This document shows positions 43,524 to 54,985 of a DNA stretch of 64,000 bases, in pieces. The DNA is taken from NCBI GenBank assembly GCA_039707655.1, contig CM077676.1, positions 188,910,936 through 188,974,935 of the forward strand, read 5' to 3'. Below the pieces are notes generated by a model. It was not told the origin of the DNA and made no database searches. It was given only the letters and a program-made list of their open reading frames with translations. A program made the translations under genes and the position numbers. Within the stretch, counting starts at the first letter, position 1. Each line of letters begins with the position of its first letter. This DNA is from Elymus sibiricus. Its lineage: Eukaryota; Streptophyta; Magnoliopsida; Poales; Poaceae.

Positions 43524-43985
43524 TTAAATTCTAAATTTCTCGGAGCACATGGCGAATGATCTCAGCATCCTTTTGCACTTTGGCCATAATGTGTTTATTC
43601 TCCGGACCCCAAGAATTCTTTCCTGCATCACTTTCACTTGGACGAGAGATGTCCCAATTGGAAGGTATGTGCACACGGGGAGTATTCTCAATCCCGTAAT
43701 TATGAACCAAATTACGAAAGTTGTTCCAATGTGTAAGGGCCTCCTAGGGGCAAGCCCTTCTTGTACCCCTTGACTTCTTTGGTTGCTTGTCGTTCCCATG
43801 GCTTGATGGGGGTTCGGCAAAGTGGAGATGCCAGCTAGGGTGCCTCTTTCCGAAGCCGGAGGGTGGACTTCAAGAGAATCTCCCTCATCTTCTTCCATGG
43901 CAACCTCGTCGGCCTCCTCTCTCCTAAGTTCTACCAGCAACAACCAAGCATCGTATCCCACGTTGTTGGAGGAAGAAGAAGACAT
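43524..43985 (-). pseudogene. RT-C ORF 3, post-pol protein of unknown function
   Basis: The ATG at 43985 opens a Ser-rich start (M-S-S-S-S-S-N-N-V-G-Y-D-A-W), then an acidic stretch (E-E-A-D-E-V-A-M-E-E-D-E-G). Later, in a different frame, come an H-W-N-N-F-R-N-L-V segment and an end rich in charged residues (K-V-Q-K-D-A-E-I-I-R-H). At least one indel and a TAG near 43745 break it. I see no membrane segment or envelope feature in the likely true frame, so I do not call it env. It lies about 90 bases downstream of a TATA-like site, which hints at its own transcript. About 150 codons; function unknown. Confidence 0.6.
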
Positions 43986-44072
43986 ACTGCCTGGCCTTGG
44001 GGAATCTGGCAGAAAACAGCACGAAACAAGAACAGAGGAGAAACTTGTGATACGGTAGTCAAAACATCCGAG

Positions 44073-44200
44073 AGTATATATAATGATTTTTTTCGTGCAG
44101 GACAAGTAATATGGAAGAAAAACGGAGTCAGGAAAACCCACGGGGGAGCCACAAGCTCGGTAGGCGTGCCCAGGGGGTAGGGCGCGCCCCCCAGGCTTGT
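44073..44200 (-). promoter_or_regulatory. RT-C internal promoter-like module (GC hairpin plus TATA) before ORF 3
   Basis: 44151-44200 is a GC-rich inverted repeat (ACAAGCTCGG...AGGCTTGT with GGCGCGCC-like cores) of the same design as in the LTRs. It is followed on the minus strand by ATTATATATACT (44074-44085) and, about 90 bases further, by the ORF 3 ATG. The match to LTR promoters suggests a second promoter for ORF 3. Confidence 0.6.
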
Positions 44201-44329
44201 CGCTCCCTCGTGCACTTTTTGGACTATTTATTATTTTCCTAATTTTTGATATATTCCGAAACAAACAAAAAGTGCTTATATGGAATTTTTGGAGTCGGTT
44301 TACTTACTGCACCACATACCTACTCCTTT

Positions 44330-45305
44330 TCAGGGTTCTGGAGCGTTCTGGAAGGTTTCTTCTATGTGCTCCTCCGGTGTCATTGTTTGAATAATATTAG
44401 TTTCAACATTAATGGGCGTACCTGAGATATAATGTTTAATTCTTTGTCCATTGACCACTCTCGGATTAGTGCCTTTAGAGTTGTTTATCTTGATGGCTCC
44501 GGAGCGATAAACTTCTTCGATGATATATGGTCCTTCCCATTTAGAGAGAAGTTTTCCTGCAAAGAATCTTAAACGAGAATTTTATAATAGAACACGATCA
44601 CCTACTTTGAATTCCCATTTTTGAATTCTCTTATCATGCCATCTCTTAAATTTTTCTTTAAACAACTTGGTATTTTCATAGGCTTGTGTTCTCCATTCAT
44701 CTAGAGAGCTAATATCAAATAATCTATTTTCACCGGTAAGTTTAAAAATCATAGTTGAGTTCTTTAATGGCCCAATAAGCTTTATGTTCTAACTCAAGAG
44801 GTAAATGACATGCTTTTCCATAGACCATTTTATATGGAGACATACCCATAGGATTTTTATAAGCAGTTCTATAGGCCCATAGTGCATCATCAAGTTTCTT
44901 AGACCAATTCTTTCTAGATCTATTAACGGTCTTTTGCAAGATTAACTTTATTTCTCTATTACTCAATTCAACTTGACCACTAGATTGAGGATGATAAGGC
45001 GATGCAATTCTATGATTAACATCATATTTAGCAAGAAGTTTGCGGAAAGCACCATGAATAAAATGCGAACCACCATCAGTCATCAAATATCTAGGGACTC
45101 CAAACCTCGGAAATATAACTTCTTTAAGCATTTTAATAGAAGTGTTATGATCAGGACTACTAGTTGGAATAGCTTCTACCCACTTAGTAACGTAATCAAC
45201 ACCAACTAAGATATGAGTGTACCCATTAGAGGAAGGAAAAGGTCCTATATAATCAAAACCCCAAACATCAAATGGTTCAATAACAAGTGAATAATTCATA
45301 GGCAT
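44330..45305 (-). pseudogene. RT-C integrase core and C-terminal domain (frameshifted)
   Basis: The open part (45305-44742) has W-G-F-D-Y-I-G-P-F (first catalytic aspartate), M-T-D-G-G-S-H-F (second) and [12 protein letters not shown] (catalytic glutamate), then A-Y-R-T-A-Y-K and a [13 protein letters not shown] motif typical of Athila-type integrases. An extra T near 44745 shifts the frame. The rest of the C-terminal domain can be followed in another frame, with one further TAA near 44583, to a stop at 44330-44332. A chromodomain is not seen. Confidence 0.85.
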
Positions 45306-45607
45306 TTCCTGACGTCTACTAATATTACCAATTCTTTGACATTCATCACAATATAGGACAAACTTACGTGCATCTTTGAAGAGAATAGGCCAATAAAAAC
45401 AGACTGTAATACCTTATGTGCAGTTCTGTCTCCAGCATGGTGTCCTCCGTATGCTTCGGAATGACACTTCCGTAGGATTTGTTCCTGTTCATGCTCAGGT
45501 ACACAGCATCTAATAACACCATCTACTCCTTCTTTATATAGATGTGGGTCATCCCAAAAGTAATGTCTTAAATCAAAGAAGAACTTTTCTTTTGTTGGTA
45601 TGTGCAA
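45296..45607 (-). pseudogene. RT-C integrase N-terminal zinc-binding region (frameshifted)
   Basis: Begins H-I-P-T-K-E-K-F-F-F-D-L-R-H and includes H-S-E-A-Y-G-G-H-H-A-G-D-R-T, the His part of the HHCC domain. A frame change near 45400 moves the Cys pair into another frame. It overlaps the core domain by a few bases. Confidence 0.75.
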
Positions 45608-45664
45608 CTAGGTGGTATATATTTAGCAACAATGTAATTAGTATAGTCTGCATACCAAGGAGTA

Positions 45665-46222
45665 TTACGAGAAGCTATTACGAGAAGCAATTATAACAGC
45701 TAATTGTTCATCAGGAAAATTATCATCAATAGGCAGTGGGTCATCAAGAACATTTTCCATTCTAGACAAATTATTAGCTACGGGATTCTCAGCTCCCTTT
45801 CTATCAATAATATGCAAATCAAATTCTTGTAATAAAAGTACCCACCTAATAAGTCTACGTTTAGCATCTTTCTTTTCCATAAGATATTTAATAGTAGCAT
45901 GATCGGTGTGAATAGTTACTTTAGAATCAACAATGTAAGATCTGAATTTATCACATGCAAACACAACTGCTAAAAATTCTTTCTCAGTAGTAGCATAGTT
46001 TCTTTGAGCATTGTCTAGAGTTTTACTAGCATAATGAATAACATTCAATTTCTTATCAACTCTTTGTCCTAGAACAACACCAACAGCATAGTCACTAGCA
46101 TCACACATAATTTCAAAAGGTAAACTCCAATCTGGTGGTTGAACAATAGGTGCAGAAATTAAGGCTTTCTTAAGTATTTCAAAGGCTTCTACACAATCAT
46201 CATAAAAAAATGAATGGAACAT
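45665..46222 (-). pseudogene. RT-C RNase H domain (last catalytic Asp replaced by Asn)
   Basis: Has I-M-C-D-A-S (catalytic Asp, residue 41), A-T-T-E-K-E (Glu, residue 82) and I-H-T-D-H (Asp, residue 107). The usual V-A-D-x-L-S-R motif reads V-A-N-N-L-S-R, losing the fourth catalytic acid (residue 150). It overlaps the RT frame end at 46200-46222 by a frameshift. Expected to be weak or inactive even if the frames were intact. Confidence 0.82.
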
Positions 46223-48164
46223 CTTTTTGCAAAAGATTAGTAAGAGGCCTAGAAATTTTAGAGAAGTCTTTTATAAACCTCCTATAGAAACCAGCATGAC
46301 CAAGGAAACTTCTTATACCTTTGCTTTCTTTAGGACATGGCATTTTCTCAATTGCATCAACTTTAGCTTTATCAACTTCAATACCTCTTTCAGAAATTTT
46401 ATGCCCAAGGACTATACCTTCGTTCACCATAAAGTGGCACTTCTCCCGATTCAAGACAAGATTAGTTTCCTCACATCTCTGCAAAACTCGATCAAGGTTG
46501 CTTAAGCAATCATCAAAAGAAGTTCCATAAATGGAGAAATCATCCATGAAAACCTCAACAATCTTTTCACAAAAGCAAGAGAATATAGCAGTCATACATC
46601 TTTGAAAGGTAGCAGGTGCATTACATAAACCAAAAGGCATACGACGATAAGCATAAGTTCCAAAAGGACAAGTAAAAGTAGTTTTCTCTTGATCTTCTTG
46701 TGATATAGGTATTTGAGAAAAACCAGAATATCCATCTAGGAAGAAAAAGTGTGTATGCTTAGACAACCTTTCTAACATTTGATCAATACAAGGTAGAGGG
46801 TAATGATCCTTTCTAGTAGCTTTATTTAATTTCCTGAAATTAATTACCATCCTATAACCGGTTACAATTCTCTGTGCGATAAGTTCATTTTTATCATTAG
46901 GAACCACAGTAATACCTCCTTTCTTAGGAACACAATGAATAGGACTTACCCATCTACTATCAGCTATAGGATAAATTATACCTGCCTCCAGAAATTTTAA
47001 TATTTTAGTTCTTACCACATCCTTCATTTTGGGATTCAAACGTCGTTGCTGATCAACAACCGGTTTAGCATCTGGCTCCATATTAATCTTGTGCTGACAT
47101 AAAGTGGGACTAATGCCCTTAAGATCATCAAGAGTATATCCAATAGCAGCACGATGCTTCCTCAGAGTTTTAATTAATATGTTTTCTTCATGCTCTGAAA
47201 GGTTAGCACTAATAATAATAGGATATATCTTATTTTCATCAAGATAAGCATATTTAAGTGTATCAGGTAATTTCTTTAATTCAAACACAGGATCACTCTT
47301 AGGTAGAAGAGGATCTCCCAAAGTTTCAACAGGCAAATTTTGTTTAAGAATAGGTGCTTGTTTAAAGAACATCTCATCTATTTCGTTTCTTTCATTCATA
47401 TGCATATCATTTTCATGGTCTAACAAATATTGTTCTAAAGGATCAGTAGGAGGCACAGCAATAGAAGCAAGACCAATAATTTCATCCTTATTAGGTAATT
47501 CTTTATCATGAGGTTGTCTACGAAACTTAGAGAAATTAAACTCATCAGACACATCACCAAAATTAACACTGACAGTTTCTTTATTGCAATCAATCTTAGC
47601 ATTAACTGTATTCAAGAAAGGGCTTCCAAATATAATGGGACAAAAATCATCTTGTGGTGATCCAAGAACAAGAAAATCAGTTGGGTATTTGATCTTACCA
47701 CACAAGACTTCAACATCTCTAACAATCCCAAGTGGTGTAATAGTATCTTTGTTCGCAAGCTTAATAGTGACATCAATATCTTCAATCTCAATAGGTGCAA
47801 TATCATTCATGACCTCTTGATAAAGAGTAAAAGGAATAGCACTCACACTAGCACCAATATCACATAAAGCATGATAGCAATGATCTCCAATTTTTACAGA
47901 AATAATAGGCATGCCAATTACAGGTTTGTTTTTATCTCGTGGATCTGGCTTAGCAATTCTAGTTGCCTCATCACAGAAATATATGACATGTCCATCAATA
48001 TTATCAACCAAAAGATCTTTAACCATTGCAATATTAGGTTCAACTTTAATTTGTTCAAAGGGTTTAATTGGTTTAATATTACTCTTATTAACCACAGTTG
48101 AGGCTATAGCATGTTCCTTTATCCTAACAGGGAAAGGAGGTTTCTCAATGTAAGCGGTAGGCAC
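46200..48164 (-). pseudogene. RT-C protease and reverse transcriptase (654-residue open segment)
   Basis: Residues about 85-190 are an aspartic protease with C-D-I-G-A-S as active site (Asp 102) and the G-S-P-F-L-N motif. Residues about 370-650 are reverse transcriptase: Y-R-M-V-I-N-F-R-K-L-N, D-G-Y-S-G-F-S-Q-I, M-P-F-G-L-C-N-A-P-A-T-F and the F-M-D-D active site at 539-542, then S-F-L-G-H-A-G-F-Y-R-R-F. RT copies element RNA into cDNA in particles. The segment is uninterrupted, but it is out of frame with gag (change near 48170-48220) and RNase H (near 46210), so the polyprotein is broken. Confidence 0.9.
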
Positions 48165-48220
48165 AATAGGATCAACATTATAAATGACTGTTTCCTCTTT
48201 AGATATAATAGGTTCTTCCT

Positions 48221-49024
48221 TTAATTAACATGAGCAGCAAATGATTCACAAAAAGTAGCTACTATCTTAGAGTCAAGTCCATATTTAGTACTAAACTTAT
48301 GAAAATCATCAGTTTCCATAAAACATTTAACACAATCAAACTCAAGATTTATACCTGACTCTTTACCTTTGTCGATTTCCCAATCTTCAGAGTTGCGTTT
48401 AATTCTTTGTAGAAGATCCCATTTGAATTCAATAGTTCTCTTCATAAAGGAACCAGTAGAAGAAGTATCGAGCATGGATTGATCATTACGAGAAAGCCGA
48501 GCATAAAAGTTTTGAATAATTATTTCTCTTGAGAGCTCATGATAGGGGCATGTGTGCATCATGTACTTAAGCCTCCCCCAAGCTTGAGCAATAATTTCTC
48601 TTTCACGAGGACAAAAATTATATATATAATTCCGATCATGATGAACCAAATGCATAGGATAAAATTTCTGGTGAAATTCCAGCTTCAACCGGTTCCAATC
48701 TCATGTTCCTGTATCATCCAATAGCCTATACCATGTCAATACCTTTCTTTCCAAAGATAACGGGAATACCTTCTTCTTAACCCCATCCTCGAATAAACCT
48801 GCAAGCTTAAACAATCCACAAATTTCATCTATATATATCAAGTGCATATCAAGATGTACCTTTCCATCTCCTACATAAGGATTAGCCAGCAGTTTCTCTA
48901 TCATACCCGAAGGAATTTCATAATAAATATTTTCAGTAGGTTTAGTAGGTTGAGGACCAACTCTAAATGCTTCCAGTTGAGGTGAAGATACCCCGAACAA
49001 GCCCCTCAAAGGATTACTTTCCAT
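48221..49024 (-). pseudogene. RT-C gag (two frame pieces)
   Basis: 49024-48701 starts M-E-S-N-P-L-R-G-L-F-G and includes G-L-F-K-L-A-G-L-F, with a W-Y-R-L-L-D-D segment at its end. 48688-48221 continues with F-H-Q-K-F-Y-P and E-I-I-A-Q-A-W-G-R, the Athila-type gag core. A small indel near 48690-48705 separates the pieces, and a TAA at 48221-48223 ends the second. I see no zinc knuckle in the remaining sequence, which fits Athila gag. Confidence 0.8.
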
Positions 49025-49130
49025 ATTGATAAGTGATAGTAAATTTCAGCACGTAATATAAATGTTTCCTTACCGAATCCCACTTACCAGAGGCGCTTCA
49101 CTCCCCGGCAACGGCGCTAGAAAAGAATCT
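49025..49130 (-). other. RT-C leader with tRNA-Asp-type primer site
   Basis: 49102-49119 reads, on the minus strand, TAGCGCCGTTGCCGGGGA, one base from the standard TGGCGCC site. It lies 11 bases from the LTR. Confidence 0.88.
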
Positions 49131-50629
49131 TGATGACCCACAAGTATAGGGGATCAATCGTATTCCTTTCGATAAGTAAGAGTGTTGAACCCAACGAGGA
49201 GCGGAAGGAAATGACAAACGGTTTTTGGCAAGGTGTTTTCTGCAAGCACTGAAAGTATCGGTAACAGATAGTTTGATAGCAATGTAATTCGTAACAAGTA
49301 ACAAGTAGCAATGGTAACAAGGGTGCAGCAAGGTGTCCCTATCCTTTTTATAGCAAAGGACAAGCCAGAACAAACTCTTGTAATAAGCAAAGCATTCTCG
49401 AGGACACATGGGAATTTCATCTAGTCACTTTCATCATGTTTACTTGATTCGCGTTCGCTACTTTGATAATTTGATATGTGGGTGGACCGGTGCTTGGGTG
49501 CTGTTCTTACTTGAACAAGCCTCCCACTTATGATTACCCCCTCTCGCAAGCATCCGCAACTACGAAAGAAGAATTAAGATAAATCTAACCATAGCATGAA
49601 ACATATGGATCCAAATCAACCCCTTACGGAATAGTGCATAAACTAGGGTTTAAGGTTCTGTCACTCTAGCAACCCATCATCTAATTACTACTCCACAATG
49701 CCTTCCCTTAGGCCCAAGGTGAAGTGTCATGTAGTCGACGTTCACACGACACCACTAAAGGAAGCAACAACATACATATCATCAAAATATCGAATGAATA
49801 CAAATTCACATGATTATTTATAACCAGACTTCTCCCATGTCCTCAAGAACAAAAGTAACTACTCACAAATCATATTCATGTTCAAGATCAGAGGGGTATT
49901 GGATAGCATCAAGGATCTGAACATATAATCTTCCACCAAATAAACCAACTAGCATCAACTACGAGATGTAATCAACACTACTAGCAACCCACAGGTACCA
50001 ATCTGAGGTTTTGAGACAAAGATTGAATACAAGAGATGAACTAGGGTTTGAGATGAGATGGTGCTGGTGAAGATGTTGATGAATATTGGTCCTCCCATGA
50101 TGAGAGGATCGTTGGTGATGTCGATGGCTTCGATTTCCCCCTCCCGGAGGGAAGTTTCCCCGGCGGAATCGCTCCGCCGGAGAGCAAAAGTGCTCCTGCC
50201 CAGGTTCCACCTCGAGACGGCGGTGCTTCATCCCGAAAGTCTTCTCTTGATTTTTTTTTCTAGGGCAAATGGCTTCTTATAGCAGAAGATGGGCCTCGGA
50301 GGCCTTCCTGGGGCCCCACAAGCTCGGGGGCGCGCCCCCCAGGCTTGTGGCTTCCTGGTGGGTCCCCTCCTGGTATTTCTTCCGCCAATATTTTTTATAT
50401 ATTCCAAAATAATTCTCCGTAAATTTTTAGGTCATTTGGAGTTGTGCAGAATAGCTATCTCTGTTGTAGCCCTTTGCAGTCCAGAGTTCCAGTTGCCGGC
50501 AATCTCCCTCTTCATGTGAAACTTGCAAAATAAGATAGAAAAGGCATAAGAATTGTATCATAAAGTGAAATAATGACCCAAAACATAATAAATAACAGTA
50601 GGAAAGCATGATGCAAAATGGACGTATCG
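49131..50629 (-). repeat. RT-C 5' LTR (1499 bp)
   Basis: Begins TGATGACCCACAAG. The far end reads GACGTATCG where A is expected, so the terminal base has changed. The GC hairpin (50318-50347) has lost about 20 bases of loop and arm compared with the 3' LTR, which accounts for most of the length difference. CACGA follows (50630-50634). Confidence 0.88.
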
Positions 50630-50752
50630 CACGATGAACATGGATATCACTTTTGGGGTTTGGTTCAATGTAAGCTTTAGAGTTGGTAACAGTGAGCTTT
50701 TGGTAGTCAACCTTCTTACTCGAGGACGAGCAAGGTTTAAGCATGGGGTGGT
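50630..50752 (+). other. RT-D last internal bases and polypurine tract
   Basis: Continues from 40375 after removal of RT-C and its duplicated CATGA/CACGA. It ends in AAGCATGGGGTGGT, a purine-rich tract directly before the LTR start at 50753. Confidence 0.75.
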
Positions 50753-52181
50753 TGATGGCTCTATATTTTACACAGTTTTAGAGCTCATATGTTGCATGTT
50801 CTCTTCATATATTATGTCCCATTGAACCAAATAGTTGTCCATTATGCATGTTTACCGGTATTTGCACTTATCATTGTGAGCATTGCACATTTAGTGTTTT
50901 ATTTGGTTTTTATTAGTTTTCCTTGTTTGTTTTCTCTATAGGTGTTTTGGAGCAACCTAGGACCAAGCACGATGAAAGGACCAAGAATGGGTTCAATACA
51001 GAGTCAGCCAGGAGTCAGACTTGGCCATTTCGAAGGTCGGAAAAAGTCATTTTTCCAAAGTGCTCCAAATCAATATCTAAGACCAGAAACGGATCAGCGT
51101 CGTTCATACAAATCCAACAAGCCCAAGAATGTCAAATTCCGAGTTCGTATGAAGAAATGGCGGCCGTTTTACCGGAGAAAGACTGCACAGAAAGACAACA
51201 CAAAAGACGGCGTTCCAAACGACCGCGTGCAGTCATTTGACGTGCAGACATCTCCAAAAGTTGCCTCTCTAGATGGGATTCTTCACTGATTTCATCCCCA
51301 ATTGTTCCCACGAGATCCTTGACTCATAATGAAGGGATTGGGAGATGATAAGGCTCATCTAGAGCCCTTGGATGGAGGAGGAGGATCCACATCAACGGAG
51401 GAGACCCGAGAAGGCCTCTTATATAAACACCTCCAACCCTAGCCGCCATCTTCAGCCATCATCATCCACCACAACTCCGGGCAGCCGCCGGGAGGCTCTC
51501 CCCCACGGGGGAGGCCTCTCCCTCCAACACCACGCCGCGCAAGGAGGCGGAGGCGCCATCACCATCACCGGCATCGTCACCGGGCGCCAGTTCTGGCTAG
51601 GCCGTGCGCGCTGGTGTCCAAGTTCATCTCCCTCTCTGTCTCCATCTCCTCACCTGTAATTTGTAAGATTGAACATGTTGATGACATCAATGAATCATTC
51701 CTCTTTGTGTGTCTATTCATCTATGTTTGAGTGATTGATCCGGTTCTAGGTTGAGGTATGATCTTGTATGCAAAATTAGTCTTTGTGGTATGATATAGTA
51801 TTTACTCGCGTTGCACATAATGTTGGGAGACGTCCTTTCTTGTGATCTTGTGATCACCTTCACGTATACTTGTATTAGTCCGCTGCCACTAAGATGCCCC
51901 TCTAGTACTAGTGAGACCGAAGCCTATACACCGCCTTTCTCTCTATTCAATCCTATAGTTACAAACCCCCTTTCATTAACGTAGTTTATTTTCTGCATTC
52001 TAACTTGTAGTTTAGTAAAAAAAAAAACCTTTTATTCAAGCTTTCCTAGCAACCTATACAATAGACTATTTCCAAACTACAGTTTGGGTGCGAACGTAGC
52101 CGTGCAGACAACATAGCTGTGGGATTCGACACTTACTTATCACAAAATTGCTACATAGTCCTGTGCACTTGCAGGACATCA
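50753..52181 (+). repeat. RT-D 3' LTR (about 1429 bp)
   Basis: Begins TGATGGCTC and ends CTTGCAGGACATCA, giving TGATG/CATCA inverted ends. The last 20 bases resemble the ends of the RT-B and RT-C LTRs. TATATAAA at 51420-51427 with a short leader is the probable promoter, and a GC-rich inverted repeat lies at about 51487-51522. The right flank CTTGC (52182-52186) is the expected target duplication. The 95-codon frame at 51372-51659 is Ser/Pro-rich leader sequence, not a gene. Confidence 0.8.
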
Positions 52182-53518
52182 CTTGCAAGGATTAAATCAT
52201 GTATAGGAAAAAGTATAAATTGCAAAACAAAAGAAAAGTAAATAAATTGCAGCAAAGGATTTTTAGGTTTTTTAATATGTTTAAAGTAGACCCGGGGGCC
52301 ATAGGTTTCACTAGAGGCTTCTCTCTTGAACACATAGCATACGGTGGGTAAACAAATTACTGTTGGGCAATTGATAGAAAAGCGCATAGTTATGACGTTA
52401 TTCATGGCAATGATCATGTATATAGGCATCACGTCCATGACAAGTAGACCGACTCCTGCCTGAATCTACTATTATTACTCCACCAATCGACTGCTATCAA
52501 GCATGCATCTATGGTATTAAGTTCATGACAAACAGAGTAACGCTTGAAGCAAGATGACATGATGTAGACAAAGTAAACTCAATCAATATGAATAAACCAC
52601 ATTGTTTTATCCTTAATGGCAATAATACAAATGCGTGTCTTGTCCCCTACTTTGTCACTGGGATATAGAGCACCGCAAGATTGAACCCATTACAAAGCAC
52701 CTATCCCGCTGAAGATAAATCAATCTAGTTGGCCAAACCAAACGGATAGATCGGAGAGAAATACAAAGCTATAATAATCATGCATAATAAAGTTCAGAAA
52801 AGACTCGATTACTTTCAATGAATAATCTGATCATAAACCCACAATTCATTGGATCCCAACAAACACACCACAAAAGAGGATTACATCAGATAGAACTCCA
52901 AAGAGATTGAGGAGAACATTGTATTGAAGATCAAAGAGAAAGAAGAAGCCATCTAGCTACTAGCTATGGACCCGTAGGTGTGTGGTGAACTACTCACACA
53001 TCATCGGAAGGGCAGCAAGGTTGATGTAGAAGCCCTCCGTGATCGATTACCCCTCCGGTAGATTACCGGGAAAGGCCTCTAGATGGGATCGCGGAAGAAT
53101 AGAAGCTTGCGCCGGCGGAAGAGTTATATCGTCTGGCTCTCCGTTGGTTTGGGAATATATGTGAATTTATAGGCTTGGAATTAGGTCAAACGGAGCTGCA
53201 TGGTGCCCACAAGCTCAGGGGGCGCGCCCCTCGATCTTGTGGCTCTCTCGTATCTCGTCTGGTCTCCTCCCGAAGCTTCTAGGGTCCCTTCTGGTCCAGA
53301 AAAATTTAATCTAAAGATTTTTTTTCCGTTTGAACTTTATTTGGTATTGATTTTCTGAAAAGCCAAAAACAAGCAAAAAACAAGAACTGGCACTACGCAC
53401 TGGGTTAATAGGTTAGTCCCAAAAAATAATATAAAATAGCATATAATTGCATATAAAGCATCCAAGATTGATAATATAATAACATGAAACAATAAAAAAA
53501 TATAGATACGTTGGAGAC
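52182..53518 (-). repeat. RT-L: minus-oriented LTR fragment (about 1337 bp), left arm of a large inverted repeat
   Basis: The reverse complement aligns with the RT-I LTR (53525-54866) over its whole length, with many substitutions. The GC hairpin is at 53209-53240 and TATAAATT (minus strand) at 53164-53171. It is cut on the left by RT-D after '...atccttgcaag' and on the right by RT-I six bases short of its TGATAC end. No genes. Confidence 0.85.
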
Positions 53519-54985
53519 TGATACGTCTCCAACGTATCTATAATTTTTGATTGTTCCATGCTATTATAGTATCAATCTTGGATGTTTTATATGCAATTAT
53601 ATATCATTTTTTGGGACTAACCTATTAACCTAGTGCCCAGTGCCAGTTGCTGTTTTTTGCTTGTTTTTGGCTTTTCAGAGAATCAATATCAAACAGAGTC
53701 CAAACGAAGAAAAAACTTTGGATTATTTTTTTCTGGACCAAGAGAGACCCTAGAAGGTTCGGGAGAAGACCAGTCGAGCCACGAGGGAGCGACAAGCTCG
53801 GGAGGCGCGCCTAGGGGGGTAGGCGTGCCCCCAGGCTTGTGGGCCCCTCGTGGCACCTCTTGACCTAATTCCAAGCCTATAAATTCTCAAATATTCCCCG
53901 TACACCAGAGAGCCACCTCGAATAACTTTTTCACTGCCGCAAGCTTCTGTTCTTCCGCGATCCCATCTGGAGGCCTTTTCCGATACTCTGCCGGAGGGGG
54001 AATCGATCACGGAGGGCTTCTACATCAACCTTGCTACCCTTCCGATGATGTGTGAGCAGTTTACCACAGACCTACGGGTCCATAGCTAGTAGCTAGATGG
54101 CTTCTTCTCTCTCTTTGATCTTCAATACAATGTTCTCCTCGATCTCCTTGGAGTTCTATTCGATGTAATCTTCTTTTGTGGTGTGTTTGTTTGGATCCAA
54201 TGAATTGTGGGTTTATGATCAGATTATTCATGAGAAATATTTGAGTCTTTTTTGAACTTATTTATGCATGATTGTTATAGCTTTGTATTTCTCTCCGATC
54301 TATCCGTTTGGTTTGGCCAACTAGATTGATTTATCTTGCAATGGGAGAGGTGCTTTGTGATGGGTTCAATCTTGCGGTGCTCTATCCCAGTGACAGAAAG
54401 GGACAAGACACGTATTTGTATTGTTACCATTAAGGATAAAAAGATGGGGTTTATTCATATTCCTTGAGTTTACTTTGCCTACATCATGTCATCTTGCTTA
54501 AGGCATTACTCTGTTTTCATTAACTTAATACCCTAGATGCATGCTGGATAGCGGTCGATGGGTGGAGTAATAGTAGTACATGCAGGCAGGAGTCAGTTTA
54601 CTTGTATCGGACGTGATGCCTATATACATGATCATTGCCTTGAATATCATCATAACTATGCGCTTTTCTATCAATTGCCCAACAGTAATTTGTTTACCCA
54701 CCATATGCTATGCGTTCGAGAGAGAAGCCTCTAGTGAAAACTATGACCCCCGGGTCATTTATCTATCATATATAAAATCCAAAAATACCTTGCTGCAATT
54801 TTATTTCCTTTATTTTGTTTTTCAATTTACTTATTTATCTATCACTATCAGAATTAATCCTTGCAAGTAACCACCAAGGGGATTGACAACCCTCTTGTTC
54901 GCCTTGGGTGCAAGTATTTGCTTTTGTCTGTGGAGGTGCTGCTAACGAGTTTCTGTGTGGTTCTCCTACTGGATTGATAACCTTG
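53519..54985 (+). repeat. RT-I 5' LTR, first part (split by RT-K)
   Basis: Begins TGATACGTCTCC. The GC hairpin is at 53792-53840 and TATAAAT at 53878-53884. It stops at CCTTG (54981-54985), where RT-K is inserted, and resumes at 62375. Joined length is about 1.55 kb. The left flank GAGAC (53514-53518) should be the target duplication, with its partner outside the window. It is a 5' LTR because a primer site follows at 62473. Confidence 0.85.
54981..54985. repeat. Target-site duplication of RT-K, left copy (CCTTG)
   Basis: Perfectly repeated at 62370-62374 directly after the other RT-K LTR. Confidence 0.93.

Larger units (their letters stand above)
40376..50629 (-). mobile_element. RT-C: Athila-like Ty3/gypsy retrotransposon with gag, pol and a third ORF (10.25 kb)
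   Basis: LTRs at 40376-41897 and 49131-50629, a tRNA-Asp-type primer site, a polypurine tract AGCTTGGGGGAGT (41898-41910) and a 5 bp duplication CATGA/CACGA (40371-40375 and 50630-50634, one transition) define the element. Order on the minus strand is LTR, gag, protease, RT, RNase H, integrase, internal promoter-like module, ORF 3, LTR, as in Athila lineages with an ORF after pol. Several frameshifts and stops make it inactive. It is inserted in RT-D about 120 bases before the RT-D LTR. RT-B belongs to the same family. Confidence 0.9.

Noticed and set aside
43524..44264. A 246-residue ORF including 44264-43986 as one protein
   Set aside because: The upstream part crosses the GC hairpin and TATA region and looks untranslated; the ATG at 43985 is the better start, and the second half is likely in another frame.
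51372..51659. 95-codon ORF after the RT-D TATA box
   Set aside because: Lies in the LTR leader, Ser/Pro/Gly-rich low complexity, overlapping an inverted repeat; no evidence of coding.
52134..52142. TTATCA at 52137-52142 as the RT-D LTR end
   Set aside because: The end at 52181 gives a 5-base TGATG/CATCA match, resembles the ends of related LTRs, and restores the RT-L LTR exactly at 52182.
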